DNA of 64,000 nucleotides from positions 62,001 to 126,000 of the forward strand of contig JAIXHJ010000011.1 of assembly GCA_030145845.1 (NCBI GenBank). Reading direction: 5' to 3'. The notes beneath the pieces were generated by a model, which worked only from the letters and a program-made list of their open reading frames with translations, did no database searches and was not told the DNA's origin. The stretch comes from Pseudomonadota bacterium (GTDB lineage Bacteria; Pseudomonadota; Gammaproteobacteria; Pseudomonadales; Oceanobacteraceae). This document shows, one piece after another, positions 56,361 through 64,000 of the stretch (position 1 is the stretch's first letter; each line of letters opens with the position of its first letter). Both the position numbers and the translations under genes were made by a program.

Positions 56361-57630
56361 AAACCTGATTTTCAGCGCTCTGTTCACCCTCGCCAGTATC
56401 ACCGTACAGGCGGCCCCACAGCTGCTCGACGAAGTGGTGGCCGTGGTGGATGACGACGTCATTATGGCCAGCGAACTGCAGCAACGCATGAACACCATCC
56501 GCCTGCAGAACCGGGATGGCGCCATGCCTGACGACGATGTCCTGCGTGATCAGGTACTGGAGCGCATGATTCTGGAAAGCATTCAGCTGCAGATGGCTGA
56601 CCGTGCCGGTATCCGCATCGGCGATGCCCAGCTTAACGAAGCACTGGGCCGTATTGCCGCACAGAACAATATGACGCTGCCACAGTTCCGCAGCGCCATG
56701 GAAGCCGAAGGCGTGTCCTTCGCCCAGGCGCGGGAACAGATTGCCAATGAAATGCGCATCAGCCGTGTACAGCGCTATCAGGTCGGTGAACGCATCCAGA
56801 TCACCGATCAGGATGTGGATTACTTCCTCGCCTCCGAGCTTGGCAAAATGGCCTCCGCAGCCGAATACCATCTGGCCCATATCCTGATTGCCGTGCCGTC
56901 CGGCTCCGGTCCGTCAGACCTGCAGGCCGCCGAAAAGAAAGCGCAGGATATCGTGCGTCAGCTGCGTGACGGTGCCGACTTCCGCAAAATGGCCATTGCC
57001 CAATCCAGCGGCCGTACGGCACTCGACGGTGGTGATCTCGGCTGGCGTAAGGAAGCCCAGCTGCCAGGTATCTTTGCCCCCGTGGTACCGGGCCTGAAAG
57101 TCGGCCAGGTATCGGACCCGATCAAGAGTGCCAGCGGTTATCACATCGTCAAACTGATCGACAAACGCGGTGGCAATACCAAACTCATTACCCAGGCCAA
57201 AACCCGTCATATCCTCATCCAGACCAACGAGCTGCGCGATGAACAACAGGCCGAAGCGCTGATCAACCAGCTCTATGAACGTCTGCAGGCCGGGGAAGAT
57301 TTCGCCAAACTGGCCCGTGAATTCAGCGATGATCCGGGCAGCGGCTCGGCCGGCGGTGATCTCGGCTGGGTCAGCCCGGGCGACATGGTGCCGGAATTTG
57401 ATGCCACCATGCAGGCGACGCAGCCGGGCCGTATCAGCGCACCATTTGAAACCCAGTTCGGCTGGCACATCCTTGAAGTGGAAGACCGCCGTCAGACCGA
57501 CGTCGGTGAAGAAACCCAGCGTAATCAGGTGCGCAACATGCTCTACAACCGCCGTTTCGAAGAAGAGCTGCCGATCTGGCTGCGCAAAATCCGCTCCGAA
57601 GCTTATGTCGACATCAAGGAAGGCGTATGA
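56350..57630 (+). CDS. surA: Periplasmic chaperone and peptidyl-prolyl isomerase SurA
   Basis: The 426-residue protein has a signal peptide ([15 protein letters not shown]), a helical N-domain ([16 protein letters not shown]), and two parvulin domains (about 175-280 starting [11 protein letters not shown], and 285-385 starting [10 protein letters not shown]). It chaperones outer-membrane proteins, notably LptD, whose gene it overlaps. Confidence 0.95.
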   Translation: MTIKNLIFSALFTLASITVQAAPQLLDEVVAVVDDDVIMASELQQRMNTIRLQNRDGAMPDDDVLRDQVLERMILESIQLQMADRAGIRIGDAQLNEALGRIAAQNNMTLPQFRSAMEAEGVSFAQAREQIANEMRISRVQRYQVGERIQITDQDVDYFLASELGKMASAAEYHLAHILIAVPSGSGPSDLQAAEKKAQDIVRQLRDGADFRKMAIAQSSGRTALDGGDLGWRKEAQLPGIFAPVVPGLKVGQVSDPIKSASGYHIVKLIDKRGGNTKLITQAKTRHILIQTNELRDEQQAEALINQLYERLQAGEDFAKLAREFSDDPGSGSAGGDLGWVSPGDMVPEFDATMQATQPGRISAPFETQFGWHILEVEDRRQTDVGEETQRNQVRNMLYNRRFEEELPIWLRKIRSEAYVDIKEGV

Positions 57631-58613
57631 CCGTACGTCTTGCCATCACCGCCGGTGAACCGGCCGGTATCGGCCCCGATCTGTGCATTCAGATTGCACA
57701 GCAGGCCCACGACTGTGAACTGGTGGTGATTGCCGACCCGCAACTGCTGCAACAGCGGGCCGCACAGCTTGATCTGCCGCTCACCATCCGTCTGCTCGAC
57801 GACAGCCAGCCGCCGCGCCCGGCTCAGGCCGGCGAGCTCTGTGTCTGCCCGGTAGCCCTGCAGGCAGCGGTCAGCGCCGGTCAACTCAACGTTGCCAACA
57901 GCCGCTATGTCCTGGACACCCTGACCACAGCGGTTCAGGGGGCGCTGGATAAACGCTGGGACGGCATTGTCACCGCACCGGTGCACAAGGGCATTATCAA
58001 CGAAGCGGGCATTCACTTCAGCGGCCATACCGAATACTTCCGCGATTACTGCGGCGTTGAGGAAGTGGTGATGATGCTGGCAACCAGCGACCTGCGCGTG
58101 GCCTTAGTGACCACTCACCTGCCGCTGCGGGCGGTGGCGGATGCCATCACCCCGGAACGCATTGAGCGCGTGACACGGATTCTGGACCACGACCTGAAAA
58201 CCTTCTTCGGCATTGCCACGCCACACATTCTGGTAGCCGGACTGAACCCTCATGCCGGCGAAGATGGCCACCTCGGCCGCGAGGAACTGGATATCATCAT
58301 CCCCACCCTTGAGCGCCTGCGCCGCGACGGTCTGCACCTGACCGGCCCTCTGCCGGCCGATACCCTGTATACCCCGAAACACCTGCAGGGCGCAGATGCG
58401 ACACTGGCCATGTATCACGATCAGGGCCTGCCGGTGCTGAAGTTTCATGGTTTTGGCCGCGCCGCAAATATCACCCTGGGGTTACCGGTAATCCGTACCT
58501 CAGTTGACCATGGCACCGCACTGGATCTTGCCGGATGCGGTACCGCCGACAGCGGCAGTCTGCTGACTGCCATCGACGTTGCACTGCAAATGGCCGCCTC
58601 TGATGACCAATAA
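57627..58613 (+). CDS. pdxA: 4-hydroxythreonine-4-phosphate dehydrogenase
   Basis: The 328-residue enzyme starts [15 protein letters not shown] and has the metal-binding histidines in [11 protein letters not shown] (about 133), a His near [12 protein letters not shown] (about 211) and [14 protein letters not shown] (about 266). It is part of pyridoxal phosphate synthesis. It overlaps surA by four bases (ATGA) and rsmA by 11. Confidence 0.95.
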   Translation: MTVRLAITAGEPAGIGPDLCIQIAQQAHDCELVVIADPQLLQQRAAQLDLPLTIRLLDDSQPPRPAQAGELCVCPVALQAAVSAGQLNVANSRYVLDTLTTAVQGALDKRWDGIVTAPVHKGIINEAGIHFSGHTEYFRDYCGVEEVVMMLATSDLRVALVTTHLPLRAVADAITPERIERVTRILDHDLKTFFGIATPHILVAGLNPHAGEDGHLGREELDIIIPTLERLRRDGLHLTGPLPADTLYTPKHLQGADATLAMYHDQGLPVLKFHGFGRAANITLGLPVIRTSVDHGTALDLAGCGTADSGSLLTAIDVALQMAASDDQ

Positions 58614-59439
58614 GCATACTCCCAAAGCCCACGGGCACCGTGCCAGAAAACGCTTTGGCCAGAACTTCCTGCACGATCACCACGTGATCGATAAAATCGT
58701 GCGTGCCATCAGCCCGAAAGCCGATGACTGTCTGGTCGAGATCGGCCCCGGCATGGGCGCGCTGACCGAACCCCTGCTGGAAGCCAGTGGCAAACTGGAT
58801 GTGGTCGAGCTCGACCGCGACCTGATTCCTATCCTGCGCACCAAGTTCTTCAATTATCCGGATTTTCATATCCACGAAGGCGACGCACTCAAGTTCGATT
58901 TCAGCACCCTGCTGCAGCCCGGCCAGCAGTTACGGATTGTCGGCAACCTGCCGTACAACATTTCCACCCCGCTGATCTTTCATTTTCTCGCCCACCACAG
59001 CATCGTGCGCGATATGCACTTTATGCTGCAGAAAGAAGTGGTCGAGCGCCTGGCTTCGGCGCCGGGCACCTCAGATTATGGCCGGCTGGGCATTATGGCT
59101 CAGTACTACTGTAAGGTAGAGCCGCTGTTTATCGTCGGCCCGGGTTCCTTCAGCCCGCCGCCCAAAGTCGACTCTGCCATTGTCCGTCTGAGCCCGTACG
59201 ATGAACTGCCCTGCCCGGCCAAAGACGTGAAAACCCTTGAACGGGTGGTGCGTGAAGCTTTCAGTATGCGCCGCAAAACCCTGCGCAACACTCTGAAGAA
59301 CCTGATCAGTGCAGAACAGCTGGAAGCCCTGGGCATTGACACCAGCCTGCGTCCGGAACGCCTGACACTGCAGCAGTATGTCTGTATCGCCGATGCGGTG
59401 TACGATCTGCAGCAGGCAGAAGAAGGAGAATCATCATGA
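58603..59439 (+). CDS. rsmA: 16S rRNA A1518/A1519 dimethyltransferase RsmA
   Basis: ATG 58603 gives 278 residues ([20 protein letters not shown]); an ATG at 58579 is less likely. Motifs are [23 protein letters not shown] (SAM binding), [13 protein letters not shown] (catalytic) and [12 protein letters not shown]. It methylates two adenines late in 30S assembly; loss gives kasugamycin resistance. It overlaps pdxA and apaG. Confidence 0.95.
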   Translation: MTNKHTPKAHGHRARKRFGQNFLHDHHVIDKIVRAISPKADDCLVEIGPGMGALTEPLLEASGKLDVVELDRDLIPILRTKFFNYPDFHIHEGDALKFDFSTLLQPGQQLRIVGNLPYNISTPLIFHFLAHHSIVRDMHFMLQKEVVERLASAPGTSDYGRLGIMAQYYCKVEPLFIVGPGSFSPPPKVDSAIVRLSPYDELPCPAKDVKTLERVVREAFSMRRKTLRNTLKNLISAEQLEALGIDTSLRPERLTLQQYVCIADAVYDLQQAEEGESS

Positions 59440-59825
59440 GCGGCAGCCAGGAACTGAGCGACAGCATTCAGGTCACGGTCGACACCGAATATCTGGAAGA
59501 GCAGTCTGTGCCGGAAGACGACCGCTTTGTCTTCGCCTATCACATCCGTATCCGCAATCTCGGGGATCAGGGAGCCACCCTGCGCAGCCGCCACTGGTTT
59601 ATCACCGACGGCGATAATGAAGTGCAGGAAGTCAAAGGTGATGGCGTGGTCGGTGAGCAGCCGACCATCGAACCCGGTGAAACCTACCGTTACTCCTCCG
59701 GTGCGGTGCTCGCGACCCGGGTCGGCAGCATGCGCGGTTATTATGTTATGGAAGCCGATGACGGCACCCTGTTCCACGCCTCCATCCCGGTGTTCACACT
59801 GGCCATTCCGCACGCGCTTAACTGA
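59436..59825 (+). CDS. apaG: ApaG, Co2+/Mg2+-associated protein
   Basis: The 129-residue protein has the ApaG fibronectin-like core ([29 protein letters not shown] and [10 protein letters not shown]). Its role is uncertain; loss affects cobalt resistance. It overlaps rsmA by four bases. Confidence 0.93.
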   Translation: MSGSQELSDSIQVTVDTEYLEEQSVPEDDRFVFAYHIRIRNLGDQGATLRSRHWFITDGDNEVQEVKGDGVVGEQPTIEPGETYRYSSGAVLATRVGSMRGYYVMEADDGTLFHASIPVFTLAIPHALN

Positions 59826-59851
59826 ACAGATGTCGACCGAAAGATAACCAT

Positions 59852-60679
59852 ATGGCAATATACGCAATAGGTGATATTCAGGGTTGTTACGAACCGCTGC
59901 AGCGGCTGCTGGATCAGGTGCAGTTTGATCCTGCCCGTGACCAGCTGTGGCTGGCCGGCGATCTGGTTAACCGCGGTCCGCAGTCGCTGGAAGTGCTGCG
60001 GTTTGCCAGAAGCCTCGGCCACCGGGTGCGCTGCGTGCTGGGTAATCATGATCTGCACCTGCTGGCGATCTATTATGGTGGTCATTCTGCGCGCAGTAAT
60101 GACACACTCGCGCCCGTTCTTGGTGCAGAGGATGCCGCTGAGCTGCTCGACTGGCTGCGTTTCCAGCCACTGGTTGTGCTGGATGAAGGCCGTGGCTGGT
60201 GTATGAGCCATGCCGGTATTCCGCCGGCCTGGAGTGTACGCAGAGCGCGCCGGCTGGCGCAGGAAGTGGAGGCATTTCTGCAGAGTGATGACTGCGCGGC
60301 GTTCTTCCGTGACATGTATGGCAACAAGCCTGACCGCTGGCAGGCAGGCCTGCAGGGCATGAACCGCCTGCGGGTGATCGTTAACTACCTGACCCGGATG
60401 CGTTTTATCGACGCTGACGGGGTACTGGATCTGACCAGTAAGGAAGGGGCCGACACGGCTCCCGCCGGGTTTACCCCCTGGTTTGATGCCGCTGCGCGCA
60501 AGGCTTCCGCTGACCGTCTGCTGTTCGGGCACTGGGCAGCGCTGGAAGGCCGTGTCACCGTTCCTAACGTATATGCCCTCGACACCGGCTGTGTCTGGGG
60601 CGGACAATTATCGGCACTGAGGCTCGACGACCAGCAGTGGTTCCGGGTGCCATCTCAACCACCGGAGGTAAGTAAATGA
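59852..60679 (+). CDS. apaH: Bis(5'-nucleosyl)-tetraphosphatase (symmetrical) ApaH
   Basis: The 275-residue metallophosphatase has the signatures AIGDIQGCYEPLQRLLDQ (about 4), GDLVNRGPQSLEVLRF (about 37), and LGNHDLHLLA (about 64), with a late His in LFGHWAALEG. It cleaves Ap4A to two ADP. The glpE start overlaps its stop (ATGA). Confidence 0.95.
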   Translation: MAIYAIGDIQGCYEPLQRLLDQVQFDPARDQLWLAGDLVNRGPQSLEVLRFARSLGHRVRCVLGNHDLHLLAIYYGGHSARSNDTLAPVLGAEDAAELLDWLRFQPLVVLDEGRGWCMSHAGIPPAWSVRRARRLAQEVEAFLQSDDCAAFFRDMYGNKPDRWQAGLQGMNRLRVIVNYLTRMRFIDADGVLDLTSKEGADTAPAGFTPWFDAAARKASADRLLFGHWAALEGRVTVPNVYALDTGCVWGGQLSALRLDDQQWFRVPSQPPEVSK

Positions 60680-60999
60680 GTGGTTTTCAGCGTATTACGG
60701 CAGGCGATGCCAAAGCCCTGCTCGATTCAGGCAAACTGAGTGTGGCCGACATCCGTGACGCCATGAGCTATCAGGCCGGCCATATTCAGGGGGCCAGCCG
60801 CGTGGATAACGACAATCTGGCAGATTTTATGGATACGGTGGGTAAAGATGACCCACTTCTGGTGTGTTGTTACCACGGCAACTCCAGTCAGGGGGCAGCA
60901 CAGTTTTTTGCCGGCCAGGGCTACACCAAAGTCTACAGCCTGGATGGCGGTTACGAATTATGGAAACTGGCATTCCCTGATCTGTGTGAACGCAGTTAA
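60676..60999 (+). CDS. glpE: Thiosulfate sulfurtransferase GlpE
   Basis: The 107-residue single-domain rhodanese has the active cysteine in VCCYHGNSSQGAAQFF (about residue 64-65) and ends WKLAFPDLCERS. It moves sulfur from thiosulfate to a thiol acceptor. It is the last gene of the lptD operon, and a terminator follows. Confidence 0.93.
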   Translation: MSGFQRITAGDAKALLDSGKLSVADIRDAMSYQAGHIQGASRVDNDNLADFMDTVGKDDPLLVCCYHGNSSQGAAQFFAGQGYTKVYSLDGGYELWKLAFPDLCERS

Positions 61000-61010
61000 T
61001 GCCTGCCTGA

Positions 61011-61035
61011 AGCCCGCGTCCTGCGGGCTTTTTCA
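61011..61035 (+). terminator. Rho-independent terminator after glpE
   Basis: AGCCCGC and GCGGGCT form a seven-base-pair stem with a five-base loop, followed by TTTTTC. It starts 12 bases after the glpE stop and closes the lptD-glpE operon. Confidence 0.9.
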
Positions 61036-61107
61036 TTTTTATTCCTGCTTTTTCCCGCTATAGCTGCTGTTTATAAAAGACTTATTCTCATCACCTGCAG
61101 AGATAAA

Positions 61108-61123
61108 CGGCACACTCGATGCA
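61108..61123 (+). promoter_or_regulatory. Possible sigma-54 promoter of prkA-yeaH
   Basis: CGGCACACTCGATGCA matches the -24/-12 consensus at nine of 12 informative positions, with GG (61109-61110) and GC (61121-61122) exactly ten bases apart. The predicted leader would be about 170 bases. E. coli yeaGH is an NtrC/sigma-54 target, which supports it, but no NtrC site is evident nearby. Confidence 0.45.
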
Positions 61124-61204
61124 TACTATTTTCTGACGCGGCAGTTTTTTGTCATCGGCAAACAACTGTTTCATTTAACTTTTTACTGGCCAGTGCCGGA
61201 TAAA

Positions 61205-61223
61205 GTGAACCATACTGGTTTAC
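61205..61223. promoter_or_regulatory. Dyad in the prkA leader
   Basis: GTGAACC and GGTTTAC are near-perfect complements five bases apart (one wobble position). They could be an operator or an RNA hairpin in the 266-base region ahead of prkA. Confidence 0.3.
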
Positions 61224-61302
61224 TACAACAGAATTAACGACGGAATTTTATGTAACGAAAAGCTACAGACCAGCCTGAACAAGGTGTAAGAGAGGTGACA
61301 TC

Positions 61303-63225
61303 ATGAGCGTATTCAGCCGTTATAAAGACAGGTATCAGTCCACCCAGGAAGAGGTGATGAGCCTGCAGGACTACCTCGAACTCTGCAAACAGGACAAATC
61401 TGCCTACGCGACGGCCGCCGAGCGCATGTTAATGGCAATCGGTGAACCTGAACTGATCGACACAGCAAAAGACATTCGTCTCAGCCGTATTTTTTCCAAT
61501 AAAGTTATCAAGCGTTACCCCGCCTTTTCTGAGTTCTACGGTATGGAAGAAGCCGTGGAAAATATCGTTTCCTATTTCCGCCATGCGGCGCAGGGACTGG
61601 AAGAACGCAAACAGATTCTTTACCTGTTAGGCCCGGTTGGTGGTGGTAAATCATCGCTGGCCGAACGGCTGAAACACCTGATGGAAAAAATTCCCTTTTA
61701 CGCCATTAAAGGCTCGCCCGTCTTTGAATCCCCGCTGGGCCTGTTCGACCCCGATGAGGATGCGCAGATTCTCGAAGAGGATTACGGCATTCCCAGTCGT
61801 TATCTCGGCAAAGTGATGTCACCCTGGGCAGTAAAACGCCTGCATGAATTCGGCGGTGATATCAGTAAATTTGAAGTGGTCAAACTCTACCCCTCGATTC
61901 TTGATCAGGTGGGTGTCGCCAAAACAGAACCCGGCGATGAAAATAACCAGGATATTTCGTCTCTGGTCGGCAAAGTCGATATCCGCAAGCTGGAAGACTT
62001 TTCCCAGGATGATCCGGATGCTTACTCCTATTCCGGTGGTCTGTGCCGGGCCAACCAGGGGCTGATGGAATTCGTGGAAATGTTCAAGGCGCCGATCAAG
62101 GTTCTGCACCCGTTGCTGACGGCCACTCAGGAAGGCAACTTTAACGGAACCGAAGGCATGGGCGCGATTCCGTTTGAAGGGGTCATTCTTGCTCACTCCA
62201 ACGAGTCCGAATGGCAGGCATTCCGTAACAACAAAAACAATGAGGCCTTTCTTGACCGGGTTTATATCGTCAAAGTGCCTTATTGTCTGCGCGTGAATGA
62301 AGAAGTCCGGATTTACGAAAAACTGCTCGCCAGCAGTTCTCTGGCTGACGCCCATTGTGCTCCGGACACCCTCAGCATGCTGGCCAAATTTACCGTACTG
62401 TCACGCCTGAAAGTACCGGACAACTCCAGCATTTATTCAAAAATGCGGGTCTACAATGGTGAGAACCTTAAGGATACTGACCCGAAAGCCAAGTCGATCC
62501 AGGAATACCGTGATGCCGCCGGCGTTGATGAAGGGATGAACGGTATCTCCACCCGCTTTGCCTTCAAAATTCTGTCCAAGGTATTTAACTTCGACTCTAC
62601 TGAAGTGGCCGCCAATCCCGTTCATCTGCTGTATGTACTGGAACAGGCCATTGAACAGGAACAGTTTCCGGAAGAAATTCACGACCGTTATCTGAATTTC
62701 ATGAAGGAATATCTGGTCACAGAATATGTCGACTTTATCGGCAAAGAGATTCAGACCGCTTATCTCGAATCTTATGCTGAATATGGCCAGAATATTTTTG
62801 ACCGCTATGTGACTTATGCTGACTTCTGGATTCAGGATCAGGAATACCGCGACCCGGAAACCGGGGAAATGCTTGACCGTGTGGCCATCAATGAAGAACT
62901 GGAGAAAATCGAAAAAGCCGCCGGCATCAGTAATCCGAAAGATTTCCGTAATGAAATTGTGAACTTCGTACTGCGGGCCCGTGCCAATAACAATGGTAAC
63001 AACCCGTCATGGCAGTCGTACGAGAAAATGCGTTCCGTGATCGAGAAGAAAATGTTTGCCAATACAGAAGATCTGTTGCCGGTCATTTCATTCTCGGCCA
63101 AATCATCTTCCGACGATCAGAAGAAACACGACGACTTTGTTAACCGCATGGTTGAACGCGGTTACACCGAGAAACAGGTGCGCCTGTTATCCGAGTGGTA
63201 TCTGCGGGTACGTAAGTCACAGTAA
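61303..63225 (+). CDS. prkA: PrkA serine protein kinase (YeaG)
   Basis: The 640-residue protein is an AAA-type PrkA: Walker A LLGPVGGGKSSLAERL (about residue 107), an AAA core, and the kinase-like C-domain. AGGTGAC precedes ATG 61303. In enterobacteria it acts with YeaH in nitrogen-starvation and stationary-phase survival. yeaH begins 22 bases after its stop. Confidence 0.95.
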   Translation: MSVFSRYKDRYQSTQEEVMSLQDYLELCKQDKSAYATAAERMLMAIGEPELIDTAKDIRLSRIFSNKVIKRYPAFSEFYGMEEAVENIVSYFRHAAQGLEERKQILYLLGPVGGGKSSLAERLKHLMEKIPFYAIKGSPVFESPLGLFDPDEDAQILEEDYGIPSRYLGKVMSPWAVKRLHEFGGDISKFEVVKLYPSILDQVGVAKTEPGDENNQDISSLVGKVDIRKLEDFSQDDPDAYSYSGGLCRANQGLMEFVEMFKAPIKVLHPLLTATQEGNFNGTEGMGAIPFEGVILAHSNESEWQAFRNNKNNEAFLDRVYIVKVPYCLRVNEEVRIYEKLLASSSLADAHCAPDTLSMLAKFTVLSRLKVPDNSSIYSKMRVYNGENLKDTDPKAKSIQEYRDAAGVDEGMNGISTRFAFKILSKVFNFDSTEVAANPVHLLYVLEQAIEQEQFPEEIHDRYLNFMKEYLVTEYVDFIGKEIQTAYLESYAEYGQNIFDRYVTYADFWIQDQEYRDPETGEMLDRVAINEELEKIEKAAGISNPKDFRNEIVNFVLRARANNNGNNPSWQSYEKMRSVIEKKMFANTEDLLPVISFSAKSSSDDQKKHDDFVNRMVERGYTEKQVRLLSEWYLRVRKSQ

Positions 63226-63247
63226 GCCGACCTGAAGGAGGGCTTTT

Positions 63248-64000
63248 ATGTCCTACATTATCGACCGGCGTCTGAACGGAAAAAACAAAAGTACGGTCAA
63301 CCGGCAGCGGTTTCTGCGCCGCTACCGGCAGCACATCAAGGAAGCGGTGGCGGATTCCGTCAACCGCCGTTCCATCACGGATATGGACCGGGGTGAGCAG
63401 ATCAGCATCCCCACCCGTAACACCCATGAGCCGGTCATTACCCATGGCCCCGGCGGCAAGCAGCACCGGGTTTTTCCCGGCAACAAAGAATTCAATACCG
63501 GCGACGAACTGGAGAAGCCGGAATCCGGCGGTGGTGGCAGCGGCTCAGGTCAGGCCAGCGACCAGGGGGAGGGAGAAGATGATTTTTCCTTTTACATCAC
63601 CAAAGATGAATTCCTGAATTACCTGTTTGATGATCTGGCTCTGCCTAACATGATCAAGAAAACCCTGAGCCAGTCAAAAGACTTCAAAACCCGGCGTGCC
63701 GGTTTTGTCTCCGAAGGAACGCCGAATAATCTGTCGGTCGTCCGTTCGCTGCGAAATGCCCATGCCCGCCGTATCGGCATGACCGTCGGCAAACGGAAAA
63801 AACTGAAAGAACTGAAACAGGAACTTGCCGCACTGGAGCCGGCTGAAAATGACGGCCGGCCAGACGTAGTGACGCTGATGGAGCAGATCGACACTCTGGA
63901 GAAAAAACTGAAGTCAGTACCTTTTCTGGATGATCTCGATCTGCGTTACCGCAGTCAGGTGAAAGTACCGACGCCCAGCAGTAAAGCCGTTATGTTCTGC
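63248..64000 (+). CDS. yeaH: YeaH/YhbH family protein (DUF444), 3' end outside the window
   Basis: ATG 63248 (GGAGGG upstream) opens a frame that runs to the window edge with 251 codons and no stop. The start MSYIIDRRLNGKNKSTVNRQ and the segments RGEQISIPTRNTHEPVI, then FVSEGTPNNLSVVRS are typical of DUF444. Gly/Ser-rich residues about 97-106 mark a disordered linker. The VWA-like part lies beyond the edge. It partners with PrkA; a spoVR/ycgB gene usually follows. Confidence 0.92.
   Translation, partial: MSYIIDRRLNGKNKSTVNRQRFLRRYRQHIKEAVADSVNRRSITDMDRGEQISIPTRNTHEPVITHGPGGKQHRVFPGNKEFNTGDELEKPESGGGGSGSGQASDQGEGEDDFSFYITKDEFLNYLFDDLALPNMIKKTLSQSKDFKTRRAGFVSEGTPNNLSVVRSLRNAHARRIGMTVGKRKKLKELKQELAALEPAENDGRPDVVTLMEQIDTLEKKLKSVPFLDDLDLRYRSQVKVPTPSSKAVMFC

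Overview
The window is chromosomal DNA of a gammaproteobacterium of the Pseudomonadales/Oceanospirillales type. The evidence is gene content and gene order. The block amgK-murU-djlA facing lptD-surA-pdxA-rsmA-apaG-apaH-glpE, followed by prkA-yeaH, is arranged as I remember it from Pseudomonas. So is the scattered backbone DUF4124-ntrB-ntrC ... trmL-secB-rhodanese-gpmI-envC-ctpA-yibQ. Coding density is high and many neighbours overlap by 1-17 bases. I see no rRNA, tRNA, insertion sequence, prophage or CRISPR array. The organism cannot be named from the sequence alone.

Layout. 1-8.8 kb: a truncated solute-binding protein, a FAD oxidoreductase, a small zinc-ribbon protein, a TetR regulator, several exported or unknown proteins, a flavodoxin and an AraC-type regulator. 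8.8-10.7 kb: a glycosyltransferase/PAP2 phosphatase pair behind a good Pho-box-like sequence, so probably membrane-lipid remodelling under phosphate limitation. 10.7-14.5 kb: dinB with a perfect LexA box, a HopJ-family gene, minCDE and a parvulin, closed by a 46-base perfect palindrome. 14.5-17.6 kb: a periplasmic binding protein, an M42 aminopeptidase with a coupled unknown gene, and a 56-residue PA3496-like protein. 17.6-22.9 kb: a manganese (yybP-ykoY) riboswitch ahead of a TMEM165/GDT1-family transporter, then a 2OG-Fe(II) oxygenase, a chemoreceptor, a SirB2 protein, dtd and a DUF4124 protein.

22.9-25.7 kb: ntrB-ntrC with a sigma-54-type promoter and paired AGTGCACT palindromes. 25.7-41.8 kb: a complete MSHA-type type IV pilus locus on the minus strand, read mshI-I2-J-K-L-M-N-E-G-F(-like)-A-C-D-O-P-Q. 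It sits between ntrC and trmL. MshE carries the N-terminal motif that binds c-di-GMP, and MshQ is a 1256-residue protein with a probable lectin-like domain.

41.9-48.4 kb: trmL, secB, a membrane rhodanese, gpmI, envC, ctpA and a YibQ-like deacetylase. 48.5-51.2 kb: a cytochrome c5-like protein followed immediately by a Tat-exported aldonolactone oxidase-like flavoprotein, then an orphan binding protein. 51.2-61 kb: envelope biogenesis and murein recycling (amgK, murU, djlA, lptD, surA) with pdxA, rsmA, apaG, apaH and glpE. 61-64 kb: prkA and the start of yeaH, with a possible sigma-54 promoter.

Most genes are ordinary housekeeping or known accessory genes. I did not find a clearly new system. 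The best leads are regulatory: the Pho box, the ntr promoter architecture, the candidate structured RNA after the GDT1 gene, and the hairpin inside the msh operon. The lectin-bearing MshQ and the cytochrome/flavoprotein pair are also worth a look.
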